From: Candidatus Binatia bacterium
GTDB taxonomy: Bacteria; Vulcanimicrobiota; Vulcanimicrobiia; Vulcanimicrobiales; Vulcanimicrobiaceae
Direction of reading: 5' to 3'
Assembly: GCA_035544215.1 (NCBI GenBank)
Contig: DATKHY010000009.1
Span: 24,453-88,452 of the forward strand
Length of the DNA stretch: 64,000 nucleotides
In this document: one piece after another, positions 53,849 through 62,296 of the stretch
How the letters are laid out: every line of letters starts with the position of its first letter
How positions within the stretch are numbered: position 1 is the first letter of the stretch
The notes under the pieces: model-generated
Told to the model about the DNA's origin: nothing
The model's database searches: none
The model's input: only the letters and a program-made list of their open reading frames with translations
Position numbers and translations under genes: made by a program

Positions 53849-53947
53849 CACGGAAGGATCGCAACATCGCTCGCCGGGTCCGGCCGAATCGCAGGCATCG
53901 ATCGGCGCGCCAGGCGCGACGGCGCAGGTACCCTACGCGCTCCGAAA

Positions 53948-54526
53948 GTGATGCTTGACGCCGGCTCCATACGGGGAGGCTTTCCAGCGGACTACTACGC
54001 ACGGATGATCCCGCCACAGGATCAGCCGCTCGTTCGCGCCATCGCCGCGGCAACTGGAACGGACCGGTACCCAAAGATTGATGTTGAACTGCAGAGCGGT
54101 ACGGATAAACCGTGGACCTGCGCTTTCGAAGGCAGCGAGGACCGAAGCTCGCTCTTTACAACACCGAATCCGCTCGTCGCGGGGCTCGCTGCGAACGAGT
54201 CATACGTACTGTACCTCATAAATGCGCGGACGCATCGCATCGACGAAGTATCAATCTCAACTCCCGCAGAGTGCGCAGCGTCCGACTTAGCGAATGGGAG
54301 ATTGTTCGTGGCCACGGCAATAAACGTCGTAGCTATCGGAAGGAGCGGCTTTTTGTGGGGCTCCAAGCGAGTATCGCTCGACGGCATATCGATGCTAACC
54401 TACGCGGAGGGTTGTGTCCGCGGCGTCGGAAACGAGCCCGGAGGAAATCCGGTGAAGTTTTCCGTCAACGCATCAAGTGGCGAAGCGCACGGTGGATTCG
54501 ACTTCAACCTAGCTGGACCGGAATAG
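53948..54526 (+). CDS. Unknown secreted-type body protein, copy 2 (leader degraded)
   Basis: 192 residues, GTG start. Paralog of the product at 38891 (SIRGGFPADY, RSSLFTTPN, VSISTPAECAASDLANGRLF, SGFLWGSKRVSLDGI). Immediately upstream, another frame reads ESQASIGAPGATAQVPYALR then TGA, a degraded form of the family leader, and again the TGA overlaps the GTG of the body. The leader lacks a signal peptide, so this copy is probably not exported. Confidence 0.55.
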   Translation: MMLDAGSIRGGFPADYYARMIPPQDQPLVRAIAAATGTDRYPKIDVELQSGTDKPWTCAFEGSEDRSSLFTTPNPLVAGLAANESYVLYLINARTHRIDEVSISTPAECAASDLANGRLFVATAINVVAIGRSGFLWGSKRVSLDGISMLTYAEGCVRGVGNEPGGNPVKFSVNASSGEAHGGFDFNLAGPE

Positions 54527-54840
54527 GCCTACCGCCGTTGCCGCGCTCGCGAGGCCGCATCGCGCTAGCCGGCGTTGCGGCTTAGCCTAGGCTCTCAGCT
54601 GCCGCAGCCCGGCGGCGATCGCAAATGCCTCGCAGTTAGCTCGCGGCGCGCTCGCAGTCTCCCTGTTAAGCGTTATGATCTAAGCTGCGAGGCTGCTGCG
54701 AGCTACGCTGCCGCGCTGCGAGGCGCTCGCAGCTGCAATGCGTGCAAAGCTGCAAGGCGACAACGGCCTCGCCATCGGAGGCCGGGGTGCAGGGGTTGCG
54801 GTGCCGAAAATGTACCCGCGAGTGCGAGAATGTGGCCGGT
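54527..54840. repeat. Spacer with GC-rich dispersed repeat
   Basis: No gene is seen. The segment 54718-54774 (CTGCGAGGCGCTCGCAGCTG followed by GCAAGGC.ACAACGGCCTC) recurs at 61244-61302. A related GATCTAAGC.GCGAGGCTGCT stretch occurs at 54690 and at 56411. CTGCGAGGCGCTCGCAG is itself a near-palindrome. Confidence 0.55.
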
Positions 54841-56025
54841 CTACGGCTTCAACGAGAAGACGGTTCCCCATCCGGCCATGCCGCCGCTAGTGGTTGTGCC
54901 GTAGAGCGTGTCATTGATCTTGAGCAAGCCCGCGTACGGGTGCTTACCGTCGTTGTCGCCCGAGCCGAAACTGTAGACTACCGTCTCCGCACCGGTCGTG
55001 CTTATTCTGTAGACGGTCCCTTCGTCGTGGGCGCCGCCAAGCTCCGTCGTGCCGTAGAGCTCACCGTTCATCTCGGTCACGCCCGCGATCGGGTCCTTTC
55101 CGTCGGAGCCGCCGCCGAAGCTGTGGAGAACCGTCTCCACGCCCTGAGCAATGCGATAGACGGTCCCGCGGCCGTGCGCGCCGCCCGCGTTCGTTGTGCC
55201 GTAGAGCGTGCCCTTTACGCCCAGCACACCAGCAAAGGGGGTCTTCCCATCGGAGCCCAAGCCGAAGTAGTGCACCACCTGTTCCGTACCGTTGTTAAAA
55301 AGTGAGTAGACGGTGCCTCCATCGGCCACGCCGCCTCTAATCGTCGTGCCGAAGAGCGGGTCGCCATTCACATTGGTCAAGCCCGCAGTGGGGCTCGCAC
55401 CGTCGTAGCCGAGACCGAAGTCGTGCCCTTTGAAGAATTTATACGGACGTTTAACATAGACGATTCCCCTATCGTACCGGCCACCATACGTCGTCGTGCC
55501 GTAAAGGGCGTCGTTCTTGCTAATCAAGGCGCCGTCCGGGTGCGCGCCGTTGTCGCCATCGAAGCTGTGCACAACATTCTCGTTGCCGGTTGCGTCTATA
55601 GTGTAGACGGTTCCCTTGCCGTGTGCGCCGCCGAAGCGCGTTGTGCCGTCGAGCGTGCCGTTCACGTCAAGTAAGGCTCCTCCTCCGGGCGAATCACCGT
55701 CTGGGCCCGAGAAGCTGTGCAGCACCGTTTCCGTGCCGGTTTTGCTTATACTGTAAACCGTCCCGAAGTCGTGTAAGCCGCCCAAAGGCGTCGTGCCGTA
55801 GAGCGTGCCGTTCACTTCGATCAAGGCGCTTTCAGGGCTTTTCCCGTCGTTGTTCGAGCCGAAGCTGTGCAACGTCTGAAAGGTGATCGCCGGCCGAGTA
55901 TGAGTCGCTTGAGTTGTAGCCGTAACGGGCGCGATTGTAACTGGCGGCTGCGATCCGCCGCAGGCTGCGAGAAATGCCACGGCCGCGCAAATGCTAAGCG
56001 CGTGGCTAAAACCTGAAATCCTCAC
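54841..56025 (-). CDS. GloVer-repeat lipoprotein (seven-bladed propeller)
   Basis: 394 residues, GTG start. Leader MRISGFSHALSICAAVAFLA with AC and GGSQPPVTIAPV. Seven repeats of about 48 residues each follow the pattern x(V/T)LHSFGxxxDGxxPxAxL, then NGTLYGTTxxGGxxGxGTVYxI; the fourth is diverged (GHDFGLGYDGAS). Seven units suggest one closed propeller. These 'choice-of-anchor GloVer' proteins have no known function. Its upstream sequence GAGCAAGACAAGTG is shared with the truncated gene at 46755. Confidence 0.8.
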   Translation of the reverse strand: MRISGFSHALSICAAVAFLAACGGSQPPVTIAPVTATTQATHTRPAITFQTLHSFGSNNDGKSPESALIEVNGTLYGTTPLGGLHDFGTVYSISKTGTETVLHSFSGPDGDSPGGGALLDVNGTLDGTTRFGGAHGKGTVYTIDATGNENVVHSFDGDNGAHPDGALISKNDALYGTTTYGGRYDRGIVYVKRPYKFFKGHDFGLGYDGASPTAGLTNVNGDPLFGTTIRGGVADGGTVYSLFNNGTEQVVHYFGLGSDGKTPFAGVLGVKGTLYGTTNAGGAHGRGTVYRIAQGVETVLHSFGGGSDGKDPIAGVTEMNGELYGTTELGGAHDEGTVYRISTTGAETVVYSFGSGDNDGKHPYAGLLKINDTLYGTTTSGGMAGWGTVFSLKP

Positions 56026-56064
56026 TTGTCTTGCTCCATGTTCCGTGAACGTCTCGGGGGCTGG

Positions 56065-56177
56065 CTACGTTCGGCGTGGCGCCTCGTTTCCAGCTTTGAC
56101 CAGAGCGAGCAAGGCATCCCAGTGCCGCGGGTGCGGCACGCGCCTGCCGCCTCGGATGCGCGAGCACGCCGCGAGCC
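56065..56177 (-). pseudogene. 3' remnant of the zinc-knuckle HTH gene
   Basis: Minus-strand LAACSRIRGGRRVPHPRHWD followed by ALLALVKAGNEAPRRT matches the C-terminus of the protein at 46303 almost residue for residue, including the stop. The 5' part is absent. As at 46303, a GloVer lipoprotein gene follows directly. Confidence 0.6.
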
Positions 56178-56355
56178 AAACGTCGTTGCAAACTTTGCAC
56201 GAAGCCCCGAGCGGGGCAGGGCGATCGGCGGATGCGCGAAAACCCCTTATTTTACGAGCTTTTTGCGAGGCCCGGCGATCGAGGCGCGAGGCCCAGGGGT
56301 GGCCCGGTTTCGGCCCTTTAACCCTATGCCCGTGCCGCAGCTTAGCGGGATAGGA
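56165..56355 (+). repeat. Dispersed palindromic intergenic repeat, copy C (diverged)
   Basis: TTGCAAACTTTGCACGAAGC, CCTTATTTTACGAGC and CCTATGCCCGTGCCGCAGCT-TAGCGGGATAGGAG are shared with copies A and B; intervening bases differ. Confidence 0.5.
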
Positions 56356-56634
56356 GCTATCTAATTCAAAACGCCGCCCCCTCCCGGCCGTCTAGGCTCA
56401 GCCGATCGAGACGGCGCGATCTAGGCCGCGAGGCTGCTGCGAGCTAGGCTTCTGTGATGCGAGGCGCACGCAGCCGCAATGCGAGCGGGGCGTCTCAGCA
56501 ACGACGTCCTTGCGATCGCGGGCACTGACCGGGCGCGGGGTAGAGGCGCTGAACGCCCGCATCCGCTCACGCAATCGTTAATAAGGAAAGGATTGGAGCG
56601 CAATCCCCGTGGTCCAGCGATGCGGGCGGCTCGG

Positions 56635-56946
56635 CTAATGGTTGGGCAACGACACGCCTTGCGCCGCGAGGGAATGGCGAATTGCGCCGAGTTGTTCAGA
56701 CGAGAAAATTTGGCTGAGCGCTTGTTTTAGTTGCTCGGGGGTCATATTGTTGACGTTCGGCTCGAGCTTCCTTAGCTGGCGGAGCTGGCCGATCGTCGGG
56801 TTTGCGGCCTTGACCGCGGTCTCTAACTGCTGTTTGGTAGGCGGTTGCGACTGTGCCATCGCGGCGGCCCCGGTAACGACGAGAGCTGCCGGCATAACGG
56901 CGGTTCCAAGGACGCCAGCCAGCGCGAGGAGACGAAGTGTTTGCAT
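56635..56946 (-). CDS. Small secreted protein
   Basis: 103 residues. A Sec signal peptide (LLALAGVLGTAVMPAALVV, cleavage after AMA) is followed by a Gln/Lys-rich helical mature part with TKQQLETAVKAANPT and MTPEQLKQALSQIFSSEQL. No family known to me. A periplasmic helical protein is likely. Confidence 0.5.
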   Translation of the reverse strand: MQTLRLLALAGVLGTAVMPAALVVTGAAAMAQSQPPTKQQLETAVKAANPTIGQLRQLRKLEPNVNNMTPEQLKQALSQIFSSEQLGAIRHSLAAQGVSLPNH

Positions 56947-57385
56947 GAGGACACGTTCTTTCTTATGGCTTAAGCGGTGATTTTTCGAGTCATCCTCCCT
57001 TTCCGGCGAGCGCAGCCCGATTCCGCCTCATTTCATAAGCGCGTTCGCGCTCTTTGCGGCATCGCGCCCGGCACACCGATCGGCGTCTGCAATCCGCCGC
57101 AGCCTGCCAGCAATGCCAAAGCGGCGCCAATCGTTAAGGCGTAGCCGCTAAGACCCAAGCTGCTCATCTGCCTTGCTCCCCTCGCTCGTGAATGCCACGC
57201 AGCCTAGCATCGTTTCGGCTTAGCCCAACTGAGCCCTCGCGGCGGCCAATCCGGGGCGCGATCTAAGCCGCTTTGCCCGCCATGCGGCACCGCGACGCTG
57301 CGCATCTCGGTAGTGCTCGCGAAGCCCAGAGCCTGCAATGTAGCGCGGCCTCGCGAGCGCGACGCCGTGAGAAGTGCGGGGCGGG
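56947..57385. other. Spacer containing an orphan lipoprotein leader
   Basis: Apart from the leader ORF at 57033-57167, the stretch holds the family upstream sequence (57168-57240, GGCTAAGCCGAAACGATGC on the minus strand) and GC-rich spacer similar to that at 39660-39790. Confidence 0.5.
57033..57167 (-). CDS. Orphan lipoprotein leader peptide (44 codons)
   Basis: MSSLGLSGYALTIGAALALL continues to AGC, GGLQTPIGVPGAMPQ and stops after seven more residues. It has the full upstream region of the family, the lipobox (LAGC) and the post-lipobox stretch, but no body follows in any frame. Confidence 0.5.
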   Translation of the reverse strand: MSSLGLSGYALTIGAALALLAGCGGLQTPIGVPGAMPQRARTRL

Positions 57386-58660
57386 TTATGGCGCTAGTGC
57401 GAATACGGTGCCGTAATCGCAGCTTTGTGAAGCGGATCTAGGGCAACTTGGGAGTGAAATTCCGCCCGCAGCGGTCGTCCCGTATAGCGTTCCGTCTACA
57501 TCAATCAATCCCGCTTCGGGAAGGAGTCCATCGTTTTCACCGTAGGTAAAGCTGTGGAGCACACGTTCATTTTTACCATCGGTCGTTACGCGAAAGACGG
57601 TTCCGGATGTCCCACTACCACCTGCCGAAGTCGTTCCATACAGCACTTCCTTTACATCAATCACGCCAGCCGTAGGGCCGATCCCATCCGAACCGTTATT
57701 GGTGAAGCTGTGCAGCACTTGTTCATCTGTTCCGGTTTCGCGGACCTTAAAAACAGTTCCGTAGTCGGCCGAACCGCCTGCTTCGGTTGTGCCGTAGAAC
57801 CAACCATTCTTGGCGATTACACCTGCTTCGGGAGCCGAGCCATCTTTGGTCGATGGGCCAAAGCTAAATACAATCTTTTCGACGCCCGTCGTGCTTATGC
57901 TGAAGATGCCTCCGCCGCCGTTACCACAGTCGCCTGGGGCCGTTCCGTAGAGCAAGCCGTGTACGTCTATTAGATTCGACAGGGGATAGGCACAATCGGG
58001 CTGGCCACTGAAACTGTGCAGTACCCGCTCACGACCGTCTGAAATGCGAACGCTGAAGACCGTTCCGGCGCCGTAGCTGCCGCCCTGGTAGGTCGTCCCG
58101 TAAAGAACGCCGTGCAGCGCGGTCAGGCTCGCCCTTGGATCGACCCCGTCGGCCCCCTTGCCGAAGCTGTGCAGCACGCGCGCGTTTTTGCCATTCGTCC
58201 CGACGCTGAAGACCATGCCGGCGTTGAACTTGCCACCCCCCACGGTCGTACCATAGAGCATACCATTGACAGCGACAAGCCCTGCTACGGGGCCGCCCTC
58301 ATAAGCCTCGAAGCTAAGCAATACGCGCTCATTTAGTCCGCTCGTGCCGATGCTGAAGACCGTTCCAGCGCCAGGGAGGCTGCGAAAGTAGTATGAACCG
58401 CCGTATTCAGTCGTGCCGTAAAGCGTGCCGTTGACGTCGATCAGCGGCGCCACCGGGAAAGCACCGTATAAGCCGAAGACATTGCTGCCAAAATCGAACA
58501 GCACTCGGTATTTTGTACCAGTGTTGCGCGCTTGCAGCCGCGTAGCAATGCTTTGCGGCATCGCGCCCGCCGCGCCGATCGGCGGCTGCGATCCGCCACA
58601 TGCCGCAAGCAAACACGCCGCAACACCGGATAATGCGCAACGTCCAAAACGTGAAGCCAC
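57386..58660 (-). CDS. GloVer-repeat lipoprotein (seven-bladed propeller)
   Basis: 424 residues from the GTG at 58660, which gives VASRFGRCALSGVAACLLAA then CGGSQPPIGAAGAMPQS; a longer open frame upstream adds an arginine-rich stretch. Seven repeats follow (VLFDFGSN..., VLLSFEAYE..., VLHSFGKGADG..., VLHSFSGQPD..., IVFSFGPST..., VLHSFTNNGSDG..., VLHSFTYGENDG...), each with a LYGTT..GG...GTVF(S/R)V end. Exported propeller of unknown function. Confidence 0.8.
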   Translation of the reverse strand: MASRFGRCALSGVAACLLAACGGSQPPIGAAGAMPQSIATRLQARNTGTKYRVLFDFGSNVFGLYGAFPVAPLIDVNGTLYGTTEYGGSYYFRSLPGAGTVFSIGTSGLNERVLLSFEAYEGGPVAGLVAVNGMLYGTTVGGGKFNAGMVFSVGTNGKNARVLHSFGKGADGVDPRASLTALHGVLYGTTYQGGSYGAGTVFSVRISDGRERVLHSFSGQPDCAYPLSNLIDVHGLLYGTAPGDCGNGGGGIFSISTTGVEKIVFSFGPSTKDGSAPEAGVIAKNGWFYGTTEAGGSADYGTVFKVRETGTDEQVLHSFTNNGSDGIGPTAGVIDVKEVLYGTTSAGGSGTSGTVFRVTTDGKNERVLHSFTYGENDGLLPEAGLIDVDGTLYGTTAAGGISLPSCPRSASQSCDYGTVFALAP

Positions 58661-58754
58661 CAGTGCTCCATCCTCCGATAGCAAGCTTCGACGGCGGGGC
58701 CGGCTTCCCGGAGCCGCGTGCCAGCCACCATCCTTCCGCGATAGGAACGAAGCG

Positions 58755-59825
58755 TTAATGAATTGCCATACCTGTGGGCCAAGCAAGACCCGTGTGACTT
58801 CCCCCGATTACTCTGATCGGACGAACGTTACCATTTGAGCCCGCCTCGTAGACCGCAACGCGGCCCTCAAACTTCTTTGCCCCTTTGTTGAAGATATTCG
58901 CTACGTAGATATTGCCTTTAGAATCGACCACAGTTCCTTCCGTACCGGCTATCCCGGCTCGATGGCCGTGAATATCTTGGATAGGCCCGACGTTACCGTT
59001 TGCGCCCGCAGCGTAAACCGTCGCGCTATTGTCGTCGTAGTTGGCTATGTAGATGTTTAGGCTTGAGTCAAGCGCAACCTGAGTGGGCAAATATATTCGC
59101 GTAAGGGCGCCTTCGATGGTCCGCGTCGGTGCGGCGTTCCCCTTGCTGCCCGCGGGATAAAAGGTGATGTAGTTGTAACGGTTGGTAACGTAGATGTTGC
59201 CGCTTGCGTCCAATGCGATGCCATTGGGGAGTACGAGTTGCGTGCTCGGGCCTAGAATTGTTTCTATTGGCTTGACGTCGCCGGTCGCGCCTGGCGGGTA
59301 GATAGTTATCGATCCATTTCCGTATTCATCCGTTCGGCTGTTTAAAGCGTAGATGTCGCCATTTACCGAATCGATGGCGATCCCGGTTGGCGTCGCCAGT
59401 CCGGTCTTCGGGCCGTGGATGGTCTCGACCGGCTTGGCGTTGCCGGTAGCGCCCGGCGCGTAGACAGTCACGGAAGAAACAGCCGTGTTTGCCGCGTAGA
59501 TGTTGCCGCTTGCGTCCACAGCGACATCATGCGGGAAGCGCAAACCGGTTTTCGAGCCCTGTATGTCTTGGATCGGCTTCGCATCGCCGGTCGCGCCGAT
59601 TGGGTAGACGGTCACGCTGCTGGTATTCCGGTTCGCGACATAGAGGCATGGACATGAAGTGGTGCCGTGTTCTCTCAAGTCTCCATTGCCGTGAGCGGAA
59701 CTTGGTAGGCTCGGTGGTATAACGCCCGGCGCGGTGATCGGCGACTGCGATTCGCCGCAGCCTGCCAACAATGCCGCAGCCACGCAGCTATTTAACGCGT
59801 AGCGGCCAAGATCCAAGCTTCTCAT
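58755..59825 (-). CDS. NHL-like propeller lipoprotein
   Basis: 356 residues. Leader MRSLDLGRYALNSCVAAALL, lipobox LAGC, GESQSPITAPGVIPPS. Six repeats of about 47 residues contain VTVYPIGATGDAKPIQDIQG-type segments followed by TGL..P.G(I/V)A(V/I)D.SGNIY.AN. This is a different propeller family from GloVer and type A. The start region of the leader is the same as in those families. Confidence 0.78.
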   Translation of the reverse strand: MRSLDLGRYALNSCVAAALLAGCGESQSPITAPGVIPPSLPSSAHGNGDLREHGTTSCPCLYVANRNTSSVTVYPIGATGDAKPIQDIQGSKTGLRFPHDVAVDASGNIYAANTAVSSVTVYAPGATGNAKPVETIHGPKTGLATPTGIAIDSVNGDIYALNSRTDEYGNGSITIYPPGATGDVKPIETILGPSTQLVLPNGIALDASGNIYVTNRYNYITFYPAGSKGNAAPTRTIEGALTRIYLPTQVALDSSLNIYIANYDDNSATVYAAGANGNVGPIQDIHGHRAGIAGTEGTVVDSKGNIYVANIFNKGAKKFEGRVAVYEAGSNGNVRPIRVIGGSHTGLAWPTGMAIH

Positions 59826-59908
59826 CTACCCTGCTCCTCGCTCCGTGAACGCCGCGCAGCGCACCTTAGCGCACATCGGCTGATATTCAGTATGATCACT
59901 CGTTTAGG

Positions 59909-60889
59909 TTACCAACTAAAAACGACAAGCCCGTTGCCCGTAGCGTTTTTCCAATTCTGCCAGTAGTGCACTTTCGTGGCGCGCGACTCAGCATATGAAG
60001 AACCGCCGCCTCCTCCACCGCCGCCGCCATAGCCGTTACAAGCGCTACCGCCCCCACCACCGCCAAAGTAACCGCCGCCGCCGCCGCCGCCAACGTAGGG
60101 CGGCGAGCGCATCGTACCGCCGCGCCCGCCGACACCGCGCGCGCCATCAGCACCTCGACTGCCAGATCGTCTGCAAGGGCGCCCGAAGTCGGGCGAAACT
60201 CCGCCTGCGCCCTCGAAATCGGGCGGGGATCCGCCTGCGCCCCCGGCGCCGCCTTCAGTTTGAGTGCCGCCCGCACCGCCCAGCCCCCCATTGGAACCGC
60301 CATATGTATTGCCAGGGGCACCACGGCCGCCGACGAGACCGCCCCCTCCACCACATCCGGTGTAAGTGTTGTCCGAGCTGCTGTCTTCCCTATTGTTGCC
60401 GCCTTGGCCGCCACCGCCAGCGGCCACAAGGATACGGTTCTGCCGTCGACCCGGCGGAGTGCGGACGTCAGACGCGCCGCCTCCGCCGTCGGCTGCGGAA
60501 CCGCCGCCGCTGCCTCCACCGTTGAAACCAGGGCCCAATCGGCTGCCCCCGCCGCCGACATATATAATCAATCGCTCTTTTGGTCTAACGGGAATCACCG
60601 CATAAACTCGCCCGCCGTTCCCGAACGTACGCCCGGAATAGGTCTTGTTCGCGGTGCACCCGCCGCCGGCTGCGCCGCGCACGACGACGCTAATGCGCGT
60701 GACGCCGGTCGGCACCACGAACTCTTGCTCTTCGCCCGTGTAGTGAAACGTGGCGTTTCCGCCGACTGCGGTACGGAAGTCGGCTCGCGCGCCCGGCACG
60801 ACCGGCGGCTGCGATCCGCCGCAGCCTGCTAACATTGCGGCAGCCACGCAGATACTTAACGCATAGCACCCGAACCGTGGGTTCCTCAT
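59909..60889 (-). CDS. Glycine-rich lipoprotein
   Basis: 326 residues from the ATG at 60889 (MRNPRFGCYALSICVAAAML, lipobox LAGC, GGSQPPVVPGARADF). Then EEQEFVVPTGVTRISVVVRG, followed by about 200 residues of GGGG-rich sequence with GAGGVSPDF and YVGGGGGGGYFGGGGGG, and a short end TGNGLVVFSW. This resembles the glycine-rich domain of ALK-type proteins found in many bacterial secreted proteins. The leader matches the family although the body is wholly different. Confidence 0.7.
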   Translation of the reverse strand: MRNPRFGCYALSICVAAAMLAGCGGSQPPVVPGARADFRTAVGGNATFHYTGEEQEFVVPTGVTRISVVVRGAAGGGCTANKTYSGRTFGNGGRVYAVIPVRPKERLIIYVGGGGSRLGPGFNGGGSGGGSAADGGGGASDVRTPPGRRQNRILVAAGGGGQGGNNREDSSSDNTYTGCGGGGGLVGGRGAPGNTYGGSNGGLGGAGGTQTEGGAGGAGGSPPDFEGAGGVSPDFGRPCRRSGSRGADGARGVGGRGGTMRSPPYVGGGGGGGYFGGGGGGSACNGYGGGGGGGGGSSYAESRATKVHYWQNWKNATGNGLVVFSW

Positions 60890-61408
60890 CTTGTGCTCCT
60901 CGGTCCGTGGACGCCACGGCGCCCAACAATATTTCCGCACGCCTGCTCAATTCCATCGCAGCAACCAAGCTCGCAGCGTCAAAACCACCTCAGCCCATGC
61001 CTCCGCGGCCACCTCGCCGAATCGGCGGCGCCTCGTCGCTACGCGGTGAGGCGTTCGAGGGCCGCCTCGATCTTCCGGATCGTCGAAGGGTGTGGTATCG
61101 TCCCTTCGTTCACGAACGCCTGAAGCTTTGAACGCGGCCGCCGCTCATGCGTGCGATTCGCTTAATGCCAGATCAACACCTCAAGATAATTGGCATTGGG
61201 ATAGCGGGTCTACGCGTTAAGCGCCGCGATCTATGCCGCTAAACTGCGAGGCGCTCGCAGCTGCGATGCGAGCAAGGCTGCAAGGCAACAACGGCCTCAC
61301 AAGCGCGAACGCCGTGCAAAGGGCGGGGCGGCGGGGGAGAGATCAGAGGTCGCGTGAGCTACGTTAAATAAGTTCGATCATGTGAGCGCATTCGGGAGAA
61401 GGTGAGGC
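60890..61408. other. Spacer with frameshifted HTH copy and GC-rich repeat
   Basis: Contains part of the family upstream region, the HTH pseudogene (61039-61168) and a second copy of the 54718-type repeat (61244-61302). No intact gene. Confidence 0.5.
61039..61168 (-). pseudogene. Frameshifted copy of the small HTH gene
   Basis: The minus strand aligns base for base with the 3' part of the gene at 41970 (GGCATTAAGCGA.TCGCACGC, ATGAGCGGC, then CGTTCAAAGC), but one base is missing in the codons before the serine-lysine, which shifts the frame and creates an early TGA. It lies about 150 bases upstream of the glycine-rich lipoprotein, mirroring the arrangement at 41970/41820. Confidence 0.6.
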
Positions 61409-62296
61409 ATCATTAAGAAGCAGATCTGGTTCGTGACTGGGGCGGGCCGCGGTATGGGCGTCAACATCTCGAAGGCTGCTCTGGCTGCGGGCCATGCAGT
61501 CGTCGCTACAGGGCGCAGCCCCGAGCGAATCAAGTCCGCGCTCGGAATTCACGATGACCTCCTCGTCGTTAAGCTCGACGTTACTAATCCCGGCGACGCG
61601 AAGGATGCCACGCGTGCCGCCGTCCAGCGGTTCGGCCGGATCGACGTTCTTGTTAATAACGCGGGTAACTTTTACGCCAGATTCTTTGAGGAAATCGCAC
61701 CCGAGGAGTTCCGCGCGCAGGTCGAGACCACCATGTTCGGCCCAATGAATGTCGCTCGCGCGGTCCTTCCTGTCATGCGCGCCCAACGCTCCGGCCTCAT
61801 CGTAGCTATTTCTTCAACTGCTGGCGTCGTTGGTCAGGAATTTTGTACTGCTTACTCAGCGTCTAAGTTCGGGGTCGAGGGCTGGATCGAGTCCCTCACT
61901 CCAGAGGTCGCGCCCCTTGGCATCCAAACGATGCTAGTCGAACCTGGCTTCTTCCGTACTGAACTCCTCACGCCGGAGTCGACGATATATGCCAAGCCCT
62001 CAATCGACGACTACGCGGAGCGCAGCGAGCACACTGTCGCCGCGTGGAACAACACGAACGGAAAGCAGGGCGGTGACCCCGCTAAGCTTGCTGAGGCGCT
62101 CGTATATCTCGCAAGCCTGGACGAGCCGCCGCTTCGCCTCGTGGCGGGTGCCGATGCGGTTGCGGCCGTTAAGAAGAAGGCAGACGAGCTGATCTCGCAG
62201 GCAGATGCCTACGGCGAGCTGTCCGGTAACCTCGCGCTTGAAGACGAGCCGCCGAAAACGAAGCCGCTAAGCCAAGCCGCCGCACTGCGAGGCTAA
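61409..62296 (+). CDS. Short-chain dehydrogenase/reductase
   Basis: 295 residues if translation begins at the ATC (61409) or ATT (61412); the first canonical start, GTG 61433, would remove the beginning of the Rossmann fold. The upstream bases GGGAGAAGGTGAGG form a good ribosome binding site at the right distance from 61409-61412. TGAGRGMG (residues 10-17), NNAG and TAYSASK (Tyr149, Lys153) are the SDR cofactor and catalytic motifs. Substrate unknown; classical SDR of the oxidoreductase type. Confidence 0.8.
   Translation: MIKKQIWFVTGAGRGMGVNISKAALAAGHAVVATGRSPERIKSALGIHDDLLVVKLDVTNPGDAKDATRAAVQRFGRIDVLVNNAGNFYARFFEEIAPEEFRAQVETTMFGPMNVARAVLPVMRAQRSGLIVAISSTAGVVGQEFCTAYSASKFGVEGWIESLTPEVAPLGIQTMLVEPGFFRTELLTPESTIYAKPSIDDYAERSEHTVAAWNNTNGKQGGDPAKLAEALVYLASLDEPPLRLVAGADAVAAVKKKADELISQADAYGELSGNLALEDEPPKTKPLSQAAALRG

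Larger units (their letters stand above)
56026..56634. other. Spacer with HTH remnant and dispersed repeat
   Basis: Contains the leader-type upstream sequence, a 3' fragment of the zinc-knuckle HTH gene (56065-56177), repeat copy C (56165-56355) and a GATCTAGGCCGCGAGGCTGCT stretch at about 56411. No intact gene is seen. Confidence 0.5.
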
